This document shows, one piece after another, positions 53,715 to 62,035 of a stretch of DNA of 64,000 nucleotides. Where the stretch lies: contig JABZGR010000008.1 in NCBI GenBank assembly GCA_015259125.1, positions 1 through 64,000 on the forward strand, written 5' to 3'. The DNA is from Alloprevotella tannerae. GTDB taxonomy: Bacteria; Bacteroidota; Bacteroidia; Bacteroidales; Bacteroidaceae. The notes below the pieces were generated by a model. It was not told where the DNA came from. It worked only from the letters and a program-made list of their open reading frames with translations, and did no database searches. Position 1 is the first letter of the stretch, and each line of letters opens with the position of its first letter. The position numbers were made by a program, and so were the translations under genes.

Positions 53715-54413
53715 ATGGATGAAAAGTTAAGAATCTTACTTTGTGAAGACGACGAAAATTTAGGAATGCTCCTTCGCGAATACCTACAAGCAAAGGGATA
53801 TGAAACCGAATTATGTCCGGATGGAGATGCCGGCTACAAAGCATTCATCAGCGGAAAATTTGATATTTGTGTCCTTGATGTTATGATGCCAAGAAAAGAT
53901 GGCTTCACGTTAGGAAAAGAAATACGTCAAAGCAACGAAGAAATTCCTATCATCTTCTTAACGGCTAAGACCATGAAGGAAGATGTACAAGAAGGCTTCA
54001 AAATAGGTGCAGACGATTATCTGACAAAGCCCTTCTCCATGGAAGAACTTACGCTCCGCATCGAAGCTATCTTGCGCCGCGTAAAGGGGAAGCGAAACCG
54101 CGAGAAAACTTTCTACAAGATAGGAACTTTCACTTACGACACGCAAAAGCAGCTACTTTCTCGCGGCGATGAGCAGCGTAAACTGACCACGAAAGAGAGC
54201 GAACTCCTCACCTTACTTTGCACGCACGCCAACGAAATTCTTCAGCGCGACTATGCTTTGAAGACCATTTGGATTGACGACAACTACTTCAATGCGCGCT
54301 CAATGGACGTTTACATCACGAAGCTCCGCAAACATCTCAAAGACGATGAAAATGTAGAAATCATCAACATCCACGGCAAAGGCTACAAACTCATTATGCC
54401 TGAAGAAGAATAA
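53715..54413 (+). CDS. rprY: Response regulator RprY-like, OmpR family
   Basis: 232 residues. Receiver domain with acidic pocket CEDDEN and phosphoacceptor Asp in DICVLDVMMPRKDG, Thr/Lys pocket FLTAK and TKPF. The C-terminal winged helix runs from about residue 135 (LTTKESELLTLLCTHANEIL, SMDVYITKLRKHL). It pairs with the preceding kinase and probably binds target promoters; targets are unknown here. A terminator follows. Confidence 0.93.
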   Translation: MDEKLRILLCEDDENLGMLLREYLQAKGYETELCPDGDAGYKAFISGKFDICVLDVMMPRKDGFTLGKEIRQSNEEIPIIFLTAKTMKEDVQEGFKIGADDYLTKPFSMEELTLRIEAILRRVKGKRNREKTFYKIGTFTYDTQKQLLSRGDEQRKLTTKESELLTLLCTHANEILQRDYALKTIWIDDNYFNARSMDVYITKLRKHLKDDENVEIINIHGKGYKLIMPEEE

Positions 54414-54438
54414 GCTAAGACCTCGAGCCATCTTACAC

Positions 54439-54482
54439 AAAAATATTGCAGTCCAACTTCAGGTTAGGACTGCGATATTTTT
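54439..54482 (+). terminator. Terminator after rprXY
   Basis: The 16-base arms pair at all but one position (54439-54454 with 54467-54482) and end in a T run within the stem. Confidence 0.85.
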
Positions 54483-54622
54483 ATAGTCTTAAGTCCTCGA
54501 CGAAAGAAGGCACTTGCAAAACATATCAAGCATTCAATAAAAACCAATAGCGAATATCGAAAGAAGGAAACAGAAAAAGAATAAAAAGTTGTCTTTTGAT
54601 GGAAGTATTTGCAGAAAATGAT

Positions 54623-54630
54623 TATTTTTG
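54623..54630 (+). promoter_or_regulatory. TATTTTTG -7 box of the ROK kinase gene
   Basis: The box is 38 bases before the ATG at 54669. Confidence 0.5.
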
Positions 54631-54668
54631 CCTTCATCATAGACTTACAAATTTAAACTTCAACAACT

Positions 54669-55640
54669 ATGGCAGAAGAAAACGAAATACAACCGTATGT
54701 GATTGGTTTAGATATGGGCGGAACGAACTCCGTATTTGGCGTTGTGGACCAAAGAGGAACCATCAAAGCACAAACCGTTATTAAGACTAAGGCTTACCCC
54801 GATGTCCACGACTATGTAAATGCTGCCGTTGAGGCCTTACAGCCTGCTTTTGATCTCATTGGAGGCAAGGAAAACATAAAAGGAATGGGTATTGGTGCGC
54901 CTAATGGAAACTTCTACTCAGGTTGCATCGAGAATGCGGCTAATTTACTTTGGAAAGATATCGTTCCGATTACCGCACTGTTTGAAGACGCACTTGATAT
55001 TCCTGTACGCGTAACCAATGATGCCAATGCGGCTGCAATGGGTGAGATGACCTACGGCGTAGCTCGAGGAATGAAAAACTTCACAATGATTACGCTGGGC
55101 ACAGGTGTCGGCAGCGGCATCGTAGTAGACGGAAAGTTGGTTTATGGCAGTGATGGCTTTGCCGGAGAATTAGGCCACAGCACCATCGTTCGCGGTCAGG
55201 AAGCACGCCAATGTGGTTGTGGCCGCAATGGTTGTCTTGAGACTTATTGTTCAGCTACCGGCGTTGCGCGTACAGCTCGCCTAATGCTCGAAAAGAGCAA
55301 CGAACCGAGCATGTTACGCGATATAGATCCCGACAAGATCACCTCTTTCGATGTCTTCCAAGCAGCAGAAGCCGGCGAGCAGATAGCTAAGGACATCTTC
55401 GACTTTACCGGCACAGTCCTTGGTGAAGCTTGCGCCAACTTCGCCTTGTTCAGCGCTCCTGAAGCATTTGTCTTCTTCGGAGGATTGGTCAAAGCCGGCC
55501 ACTGGATTCTCGATCCGATTCAAGCAGCATATGACGCCAACTCTTTGGCCTCATATAAAGGCAAAGCAAAACTACTTGTTAGCTCGCTTAATGGTAGCGA
55601 GGCAGCCGTCTTAGGTGCTTCCGCTTTAGGCTGGGAATAA
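54669..55640 (+). CDS. ROK family sugar kinase, probably glucokinase
   Basis: 323 residues. The ATP site is GLDMGGTNSVFGVVD (about 14-28), the catalytic Asp is in VTNDANAAAMGE, and the ROK zinc motif is CGCGRNGCLETYCS. Downstream are GTGVGSGI and FGGLVKAG. It phosphorylates hexoses, with glucose most likely for this Bacteroidales subgroup. It is monocistronic, bounded by its own promoter and a perfect 15-bp hairpin. Confidence 0.9.
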   Translation: MAEENEIQPYVIGLDMGGTNSVFGVVDQRGTIKAQTVIKTKAYPDVHDYVNAAVEALQPAFDLIGGKENIKGMGIGAPNGNFYSGCIENAANLLWKDIVPITALFEDALDIPVRVTNDANAAAMGEMTYGVARGMKNFTMITLGTGVGSGIVVDGKLVYGSDGFAGELGHSTIVRGQEARQCGCGRNGCLETYCSATGVARTARLMLEKSNEPSMLRDIDPDKITSFDVFQAAEAGEQIAKDIFDFTGTVLGEACANFALFSAPEAFVFFGGLVKAGHWILDPIQAAYDANSLASYKGKAKLLVSSLNGSEAAVLGASALGWE

Positions 55641-55654
55641 CATAGCTCTACGTA

Positions 55655-55698
55655 TTTCCCATAAAGCGCGCAGGAGTCCTTGTGCGCTTTATGGGAAA
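55655..55698 (+). terminator. Long hairpin after the ROK kinase gene
   Basis: A perfect 15-bp stem pairs 55655-55669 with 55684-55698. There is no strong T run. Confidence 0.7.
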
Positions 55699-55736
55699 TT
55701 CATTATTATTTTCACGAAAGATACCCAAGAAACGTC

Positions 55737-55744
55737 TATCTTTG
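55737..55744 (+). promoter_or_regulatory. TATCTTTG -7 box of the 103-aa gene
   Basis: The box precedes the ATG at 55815 by 70 bases. Confidence 0.5.
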
Positions 55745-55814
55745 CCTATTATGCGATGAGCAGCAATCTTAAGCTTGATAACAAAGTAAACAAACGATAA
55801 AACAACCCATTCCT

Positions 55815-56126
55815 ATGTACACCATACAGTTAAACGAAAAAGGTTCACACAACCTGCAAATTACGGAGAAGAACCTTGAAACGATCGATCGCTATGCTTT
55901 GTTCAGAGATCTAGTAGATAGTCATGGCTACGTCAACGAAGCCGTCTTAGACAAGCTAAAATTGAACGTCAGAGCCTTGATCGCCCGCTCTACCGAAGAT
56001 GCTAAAGACCTCTTAGACCTATGCATTGACGTCATATACCATAACAAGATGAAAGCCTATGGCTTGCACAATCTGATCATTCTCTATCTCGACTGGAAAC
56101 GACAAACATCAACAGACGAAGCATAA
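55815..56126 (+). CDS. Hypothetical 103-aa protein
   Basis: A small, soluble, mostly helical protein with a beta start (MYTIQLNEKGSHNLQIT). No signal peptide or recognised motif. It has its own promoter, and the nitrilase gene follows after 24 bases, so the two are probably cotranscribed. The helical C-terminus (AKDLLDLCIDVIYHNKM) looks like a protein-interaction domain, but I do not recognise a family. Confidence 0.6.
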   Translation: MYTIQLNEKGSHNLQITEKNLETIDRYALFRDLVDSHGYVNEAVLDKLKLNVRALIARSTEDAKDLLDLCIDVIYHNKMKAYGLHNLIILYLDWKRQTSTDEA

Positions 56127-56150
56127 GACGCCACCTCGATTTTTCTCACA

Positions 56151-56888
56151 ATGAAAGCCTTTATCCTGCAAACCTCCCCTATTTGGAAAGATGCGCAAAG
56201 CAACATTTCCTTTATAGAAAACTTCATCGTAAAAACAGGCGCCATCAAGTCTGATCTTATTCTTCTTCCGGAAATGTGGGCGTCAGGCTTTTCCGTAGCA
56301 GAGCCTATTTATGACCAGCAAGCACAAGAGTGGATGCAGGATGCAGCGCAGCGCTATGGTTGCGCTATCGCCGGAACGCTTGTAGTCAAAGAAAATGATC
56401 AATACCTCAATCGCTTCTACTTTTATAAACCAGACGGAAGCTTTGCCCATTACGACAAGCGCCATTTATTTGGTCATGAGAAGCAACTCTTTACAGCGGG
56501 CGAAAGGCGCACAATCGTCAATTGGAAGGGGTTCAGAATACTACTACAAACCTGCTACGACTTAAGATTTCCCGGCTTTTCTCGTAACCGCAACGATTAC
56601 GATATAGCTCTTTATGCAGCCAGCTGGCCATCCTCTCGCCAAGATGCTTGGACAACTTTACTAAAAGCTCGAGCCATAGAAAATCAATGCTACGTATTAG
56701 GGGCTAACCGAACGGGCGATGATCCACACTTACACTACACCGGCGGCAGTGTAGCCTATTCTTTTTCCGGAGCATTGATGACCGATTTGAAAGATAAAAT
56801 CTGTGCAAAATCGGTCGAGATAGACCTGCAATCTCTTACCTCCTTCCGACAAAAATTCCCCTTCCTGCAAGACGCAGATACGTATTGA
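56151..56888 (+). CDS. Nitrilase-superfamily amidohydrolase, omega-amidase-like
   Basis: 245 residues. The Glu-Lys-Cys triad is visible: Glu in ILLPEMWASGFS, Lys in YDKRHLFG, Cys in QTCYDLRFP. Residues AWTTLLKARAIENQ are also conserved. This fits YafV/omega-amidase-type carbon-nitrogen hydrolases that turn over ketoglutaramate and similar amides. It is cotranscribed with the preceding small gene and has a terminator after it. Confidence 0.9.
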   Translation: MKAFILQTSPIWKDAQSNISFIENFIVKTGAIKSDLILLPEMWASGFSVAEPIYDQQAQEWMQDAAQRYGCAIAGTLVVKENDQYLNRFYFYKPDGSFAHYDKRHLFGHEKQLFTAGERRTIVNWKGFRILLQTCYDLRFPGFSRNRNDYDIALYAASWPSSRQDAWTTLLKARAIENQCYVLGANRTGDDPHLHYTGGSVAYSFSGALMTDLKDKICAKSVEIDLQSLTSFRQKFPFLQDADTY

Positions 56889-56929
56889 AACATTCTATCA
56901 ACCCAGCAACGCAAATGCCCCGATTTAAT

Positions 56930-56958
56930 GTCCGTCCTAAGATTAGGCGGACTTTTTT
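56930..56958 (+). terminator. Terminator after the nitrilase gene
   Basis: A stem built from GTCCG/CGGAC and CCTA/TAGG is followed by TTTTTTT. Confidence 0.85.
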
Positions 56959-57262
56959 TAAGGTAAAACAAGCCAGAATACAAGACAAAAAAAACAATTT
57001 CTATATACTTGATTTACAGATATTTTACTATAAACAATTAAAGAAATCCTTTCAACTCCTATTTTGAAAGAACGCCATACAGAACTACACACCTGAAACA
57101 AACCTTGTGAACGATCGAATCAAATTATCCTGTAAGACCAAAGAACACTATTTTTCCTGATGCCTTTTTCGGCAGGAACACATCACAAATAAACCACAAC
57201 AAGAACTACTCTGCAAACGATCAAGCAGCGAATTAAAAGTTGCAAGTTCAAAGCAAAAATTA

Positions 57263-57346
57263 TTGCGATCACGAGAAAAAGGCTGTACCATCGTGAGGGT
57301 ACATTTGTATCATCGTGAGAGCACACATCTACTCTCACGATGGTAT
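57263..57346. repeat. Class I four-unit palindrome array no. 5
   Basis: Cores lie at 57269 (TCACGA), 57291 (TCGTGA), 57313 (TCGTGA) and 57335 (TCACGA), each 22 bases apart. The array lies in the 567-base gap between the convergent nitrilase and lpxB genes, which have no promoter need there. The rest of the gap is AT-rich, with no gene found. Confidence 0.85.
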
Positions 57347-57455
57347 TTCAAAAAAAACGAGAGCGGGGGTATCAAATTCCATTTTTCTCCTCAGAAAATG
57401 GCATATAAAAACGATCAAAACCAGCCATTAAGGCCTTTATGCTTATGCTTGCTTC

Positions 57456-58625
57456 TTATTTTTCCGGTTGCAAGCACTCATAGATTTCCTCTGCCACGCG
57501 CTGAGGAGCACCAAGTCCGCCTAACTGCTGTCGCATAGTTTCATAACCGGATAAAACAGCCTCATGTTTACACCCTTCCGGAAGGATATCGGCTAAAGCT
57601 TGGTGCACATTAGAGACCGTCATTTCATCGGCCACTAACTCGTTGACCACTTCTTGATCGCAGATGAGATTCACTAAGCTGATATACTTTACTTTCAGGA
57701 CAAGCCGCCTCATAAAAGAAACCAACTTGCCGGCAGCCGTATGATAGCAGACGACTTGGGGCACATTAAAGAGCGCCGTTTCCAGCGTTGCCGTCCCGCT
57801 CGTAACGAGTGCCGCCGTAGCATGCGAAAGTAAGGGGTAAGTTTCATTATGCACCAGATGCAAGTGTGCACGTTCATCGGCCGTCAACCGGGCCAAGACT
57901 TTTTCATAAAAGGCCGGATTAACGGCGGGAGCGCACGCTATCACTAATTGATAGGTCTTTTGCAATAAGGGGTGAGCCGCTCGAATCATCTTTATCAAGT
58001 TGCGCTCTATTTCAGAAGCCCTACTACCTGCCAACAAGGCGATAATCTTGCGATTTTTCTCTAACCCGTGCTGCTCGGAAAAGTCTGCAAAAGTTGTTTT
58101 ATAGGATGATTTGAAGCGGGCCACCTCTTCAACAGACGGATTGCCCACATAGCTGATTGGGTAATGATGCTTCTGCTCAAAAAATTCGACCTCAAAAGGT
58201 AAAATCGAAAACAGACGATCAACGTAGCGCCTTATGCTTTTAATGCGATACTCCTTCCAGGCCCAGATTTTAGGCGCGATATAGTAGTAGACAGGACAAA
58301 TGTTTTGCCTATGTACATACTTGGCCATTTTCATATTGAAACCCGGATAGTCAATCAAGATCACACAGTCGGGGCGCCAATCCTTTATCTCCTTTTTACA
58401 CCTCCGCAGCCCTTTCAAGATAGCAGGCAGATGCAGCGCAACAGCTATGATGCCCATATAAGCCAAACGGCGATAATGGTAAAGCAGTTGCCCGCCTACC
58501 GCCTGCATTAAATCCCCTCCGATAAACCGAAATTCAGCATCCGGATCCTTACGCTGCAAGGCCCGCATCACATCAGCCGCATGCAAATCGCCACTGGCTT
58601 CTCCGGCAATCAAAAAGTATTTCAT
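57456..58625 (-). CDS. lpxB: Lipid-A-disaccharide synthase
   Basis: A 389-residue peripheral membrane GT19 enzyme joining UDP-diacylglucosamine and lipid X. The start KYFLIAGEASGDLHAADVMRAL is the family signature, and IDYPGFNMKMAKY, YYIAPKIWAWKEYR and LLAGSRASEIERNL (donor site) follow, then VTSGTATLETAL. It follows surE by 29 bases, a Bacteroidales gene order. The length is normal. Confidence 0.96.
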   Translation of the reverse strand: MKYFLIAGEASGDLHAADVMRALQRKDPDAEFRFIGGDLMQAVGGQLLYHYRRLAYMGIIAVALHLPAILKGLRRCKKEIKDWRPDCVILIDYPGFNMKMAKYVHRQNICPVYYYIAPKIWAWKEYRIKSIRRYVDRLFSILPFEVEFFEQKHHYPISYVGNPSVEEVARFKSSYKTTFADFSEQHGLEKNRKIIALLAGSRASEIERNLIKMIRAAHPLLQKTYQLVIACAPAVNPAFYEKVLARLTADERAHLHLVHNETYPLLSHATAALVTSGTATLETALFNVPQVVCYHTAAGKLVSFMRRLVLKVKYISLVNLICDQEVVNELVADEMTVSNVHQALADILPEGCKHEAVLSGYETMRQQLGGLGAPQRVAEEIYECLQPEK

Positions 58626-58654
58626 ATCACAAAAGGGATTTCAAAGAAAGGAAC

Positions 58655-59425
58655 TTAGTAGTCCTGACGCAACTGCTTGACAAAATCGTAGGCTGTATTA
58701 TCCATAGTAGTTGGCGTCACGGCAACATAATCGTGCGACAAGGCCCAAATATCCGTATCTTCCGCCTCCGGCTCCAGACTCTGCCGACTTCCTGACAGCC
58801 AATAATACTTCGCGGAATAGCCGGAGCGTTCGCAGTCTTCAATTTCGTTAATCCAGCGACTACGCGCCATACGGCAAATGCGAACTCCGGCAAACTTGTC
58901 GACCTTGGGGAAATTGATATTTAAGCACGTAAAGGGCGGGAATCTCCAAACCAGCGCCTTCCGATAAAAATCCAAGATATACGTCTTTAACGGCTGAAAG
59001 TTTGCATCATCTCTATGGTCACACAGCGAAAAAGCAAGCGCCGGAATCCCTTGCAAAGCCCCCTCGCAAGCTGCGCCCATCGTACCTGAATAATGACTAT
59101 TCACACTCGAATTGTCGCCATGATTGATACCGGAAATAACCAAATCAGGCTTTCGCTCCACTAAACGATTTAAAGCCAACTTTATGCAGTCGCCCGGCGT
59201 CCCCGTGCAAGCATAGACCTTCAAATGCTCTTCATCTTTGAGCATTTCTGCTTGAACAGGAAGCATCGAAGTTATAGCCAACGCATAGCCGGAGCGAGCG
59301 CTATCAGGCGCCACAACAATTATATCAGCTTCATCTTTTAGTGTGTCGATGAGGAAATTTATGCCTTTTGCAAAAAAACCATCATCATTGGAGATCAATA
59401 TATAGGGTCTCTGTCTCTTCATCAT
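58655..59425 (-). CDS. surE: 5'/3'-nucleotidase SurE
   Basis: A 256-residue metal-dependent phosphatase acting on nucleoside monophosphates. The N-terminal ISNDDGFFAKGINFL carries the metal Asp pair and PDSARSGYALAITS the Ser-Gly loop; DLVISGINHGDNSS and YSGTMGAACEGAL complete the site. The length is standard. It precedes lpxB in a minus operon, with a TAATTTTG box at 59492-59499. Confidence 0.95.
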   Translation of the reverse strand: MMKRQRPYILISNDDGFFAKGINFLIDTLKDEADIIVVAPDSARSGYALAITSMLPVQAEMLKDEEHLKVYACTGTPGDCIKLALNRLVERKPDLVISGINHGDNSSVNSHYSGTMGAACEGALQGIPALAFSLCDHRDDANFQPLKTYILDFYRKALVWRFPPFTCLNINFPKVDKFAGVRICRMARSRWINEIEDCERSGYSAKYYWLSGSRQSLEPEAEDTDIWALSHDYVAVTPTTMDNTAYDFVKQLRQDY

Positions 59426-59491
59426 AATCTATTTATCTTCTTTGTTGTTAGAGGTAGAAAATCGTGCGATTCCCTTACTTTCGTAGGTCGG

Positions 59492-59549
59492 CAAAATTAC
59501 GAAAAAAAGGGAGACTGCTTTCTAAATAGCCATATTTTTGCTACCTTTG
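59492..59549. promoter_or_regulatory. Divergent promoters of surE-lpxB and parA
   Basis: The minus-strand box TAATTTTG is at 59492-59499 and the plus-strand box TACCTTTG at 59542-59549. The parA ATG is at 59609, leaving a leader of about 55 bases. Confidence 0.6.
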
Positions 59550-59608
59550 CCATCTATAAAAAGGCGTCGATACGACATTTGGCGTTCTTAACTAAGACGA
59601 ATCCGTAA

Positions 59609-60385
59609 ATGGGTAAAATAATTGCATTAGCAAACCAAAAAGGTGGCGTCGGGAAAACGACCACCTCGATGAACTTGGCCGCTTCATTGGCCACGTTAGA
59701 AAAGAAAGTGCTTCTGGTAGATGCAGACCCACAGGCCAATGCCTCTTCAGGCTTAGGTGTAGATCTAAACGAAGTAGACTCTACGCTCTACGAATGTATC
59801 ATCAATCAGGGAAACATTAAGGAGGCCATCTATACTACAGACATCGAAGGCTTTGACGTTGTGCCCTCTCACATTAACTTGGTCGGTGCAGAAGTTGAGA
59901 TGCTCAACTTGAAGAAAAGAGAGTTTATCTTGAAGGAGTTACTCACTCCGATTCAGGATGAATATGATTATATTTTGATTGATTGCTCGCCCTCATTAGG
60001 TTTAATCACGGTGAATAGCCTTACAGCTGCTGACTCTGTAATCATACCCGTGCAGTGTGAATACTTTGCTTTGGAGGGAATAAGCAAACTTTTGAATACG
60101 ATTAAGATCATCAAGAAGAAGCTGAATCCGGCATTGGAGATCGAAGGCTTTTTACTGACAATGTACGATAGCCGTTTAAGGCTAGCCAACCAAATCTATG
60201 ATGAGGTGAAACGCCACTTCCAAGAGCTCGTCTTCAAAACGGTGATTCAGCGCAACGTGAAATTGTCAGAAGCTCCTAGTCATGGGCTGCCGGCAATACT
60301 ATATGATGCAGACTCAACGGGGTCAAAGAATCATATGGCTTTAGCTAAAGAGATTATTCAGCGAGAAACGACTCCCAAACAATAG
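59609..60385 (+). CDS. parA: Chromosome partitioning ATPase ParA (Soj)
   Basis: 258 residues of a deviant-Walker ATPase that positions ParB-parS complexes. ALANQKGGVGKTTTSMNLAAS is the Walker A with the signature lysine; LVDADPQANASSGLG and DYILIDCSPSLG follow. The standard length and its position before parB support the call. It starts a five-gene run to relA. Confidence 0.97.
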   Translation: MGKIIALANQKGGVGKTTTSMNLAASLATLEKKVLLVDADPQANASSGLGVDLNEVDSTLYECIINQGNIKEAIYTTDIEGFDVVPSHINLVGAEVEMLNLKKREFILKELLTPIQDEYDYILIDCSPSLGLITVNSLTAADSVIIPVQCEYFALEGISKLLNTIKIIKKKLNPALEIEGFLLTMYDSRLRLANQIYDEVKRHFQELVFKTVIQRNVKLSEAPSHGLPAILYDADSTGSKNHMALAKEIIQRETTPKQ

Positions 60386-60390
60386 ACATT

Positions 60391-61284
60391 ATGGCTGTTC
60401 ATAAAAAATATCCTGCACTCGGGCGAGGTTTAGATGCATTGATTGATAGAGATGAAGAAATTCATACCAGTGGATCTTCATCTATCAATGAAGTTGCCGT
60501 AGACCAAATCAACCCGAACCCCGACCAACCTCGACACGAGTTTGATACAGCTGCACTGACAGAGCTTGCAGAAAGCATAAAGCACATCGGCATCGTGCAG
60601 CCCATCACACTACGCCAAATGGAGGATGGAAGCTACCAAATCATAGCCGGAGAGCGCCGATGGAGGGCCTCAAAACTTGCAGGTATTAAGACTATCCCTG
60701 CATATATTCGCACAGCCAACGACGAGAATATGATGCAAATGGCGCTCGTCGAGAATATTCAGCGCGAAGACCTGAATGCCATTGAAGTGGCGTTGGCTTA
60801 CCAGAAATTCATAGAACAATATAGCTGGACGCAAGAAGAACTGAGCGCAAAAGTTGGTAAGAACAGAGCAACTGTAGCTAACTCGTTACGCCTATTAAAG
60901 TTGCCGGCGACGGTGCAAATGGCGCTCCAGAACAAGACATTAAGTCAGGGACACGCGAGAGCCATCTTAGGACTTCCGGAGCCATCGCTACAACTCAAAC
61001 TCTTTAAAGAGATCAATGAGCAAGGCTATTCTGTACGACAAGTTGAGGAAATCGTCAAAAAGATAAATAATGGCGAAACCGTAAATAGTGGACGACACAC
61101 CATAAGAAATAGAAAGGCCGGCTTATCACCGGAATATAATGAATTGAAGGAAAGTCTCTCTAAATTCTTCCAAACAAAAGTGCAAATGACTTGCTCACAG
61201 GAAGGAAAAGGTAAGATTACTATTCCGTTTACAAATGAGCGTGAATTGGAACACATCATTGCGCTCTTTGATAAAATGAGATAA
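60391..61284 (+). CDS. parB: Chromosome partitioning protein ParB
   Basis: A 297-residue CTP-dependent DNA clamp. N-terminal ALGRGLDALI, box I ITLRQMEDGSYQIIAGERRW, then ALVENIQREDLNAIEVALAYQ; the helix-turn-helix is around QEELSAKVGKNRATVANSLRLL. The C-terminal dimer domain is shorter and basic. It lies 5 bases after parA. I saw no clear parS site in the window. Confidence 0.96.
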   Translation: MAVHKKYPALGRGLDALIDRDEEIHTSGSSSINEVAVDQINPNPDQPRHEFDTAALTELAESIKHIGIVQPITLRQMEDGSYQIIAGERRWRASKLAGIKTIPAYIRTANDENMMQMALVENIQREDLNAIEVALAYQKFIEQYSWTQEELSAKVGKNRATVANSLRLLKLPATVQMALQNKTLSQGHARAILGLPEPSLQLKLFKEINEQGYSVRQVEEIVKKINNGETVNSGRHTIRNRKAGLSPEYNELKESLSKFFQTKVQMTCSQEGKGKITIPFTNERELEHIIALFDKMR

Positions 61285-61286
61285 TC

Positions 61287-62018
61287 GTGAAGTATAATTC
61301 TTGGCTGTTTGTTGTCGTAACTTATGTGCTTTGTGTAAATTGTTTTTCACTCAGAGCTCAAACAACTGACACTATACAAACAACACAGGAAAAAGCGATT
61401 GTAGCTTCTCATCTATCACATGAGCGAAAAAATGTTTTTTTGAAAGATTCGCTACTTAAGGAACTTGAAGACTCTATCGGCGTACAAGATCAAAAGTACA
61501 TCAAAAACTTAAAGAAGAAGAAATTCACCCCTAATCCTCAGCGCGCACTTTGGCTTGCTTTGGTTTGCCCAGGTGCCGGACAAATTTACAACAAAAAATA
61601 TTGGAAATTACCCATCTTATATGGAGGTCTGTTGGGCTGCACTTATGCGTTTCTTTGGAATCAGCAAATGTACAAAGACTATTCGCAGGCCTATCTTGAT
61701 ATAATGGATAATGATCCTAACACGAAAAGCTACTTAGATTTGCTTCCTCCCAACTATGATATAACAGGGAAGGAAGATCAATTTAAGAAGATTTTCAAAA
61801 ATAAGAAAGACTTCTATCGTCGGTATAGAGACCTGAGCATATTCAGCTTTATCGGCGTATATCTTCTTTCAGTCGTGGATGCTTATGTTGACGCTCAGCT
61901 CTCCGTCTTTGACATATCAAAAGATTTGAGCTTGCGCATAGCTCCCGCTATTATCAGTAACACGCAAAACTTTCGAACACAATCTGCATTTGGAGTAGGT
62001 TGTAGTTTGTCTTTTTAA
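61287..62018 (+). CDS. DUF5683 membrane protein
   Basis: 243 residues, GTG start directly after parB. Signal or anchor at the N-terminus (WLFVVVTYVLCVNCFSL), a Lys-rich linker, then ALWLALVCPGAGQIYNKKYWKLPILYGG, the DUF5683 signature with two further helices. The gene order parA-parB-DUF5683-mltD-relA is usual in Bacteroidetes. Function unknown, probably inner-membrane. It precedes mltD by 17 bases. Confidence 0.85.
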   Translation: MKYNSWLFVVVTYVLCVNCFSLRAQTTDTIQTTQEKAIVASHLSHERKNVFLKDSLLKELEDSIGVQDQKYIKNLKKKKFTPNPQRALWLALVCPGAGQIYNKKYWKLPILYGGLLGCTYAFLWNQQMYKDYSQAYLDIMDNDPNTKSYLDLLPPNYDITGKEDQFKKIFKNKKDFYRRYRDLSIFSFIGVYLLSVVDAYVDAQLSVFDISKDLSLRIAPAIISNTQNFRTQSAFGVGCSLSF

Positions 62019-62035
62019 GAATCACCATCATCAAT

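Noticed and set aside
54596..54784. 62-codon plus-strand frame over the ROK kinase start
   Set aside because: It overlaps the promoter and the start of the true gene in another frame.
11061..57346. Class I and II arrays as CRISPR
   Set aside because: Only four units of 21-22 bp with no long identical repeat or unique 30-base spacers, and no cas genes in the window.
11061..57346. Class I cores as ParB parS sites, given parAB in the window
   Set aside because: The usual parS has a TTTCACGTGAAA centre; TCACGA or TCGTGA on a 22-bp pitch does not match it and no parS was seen near parAB.
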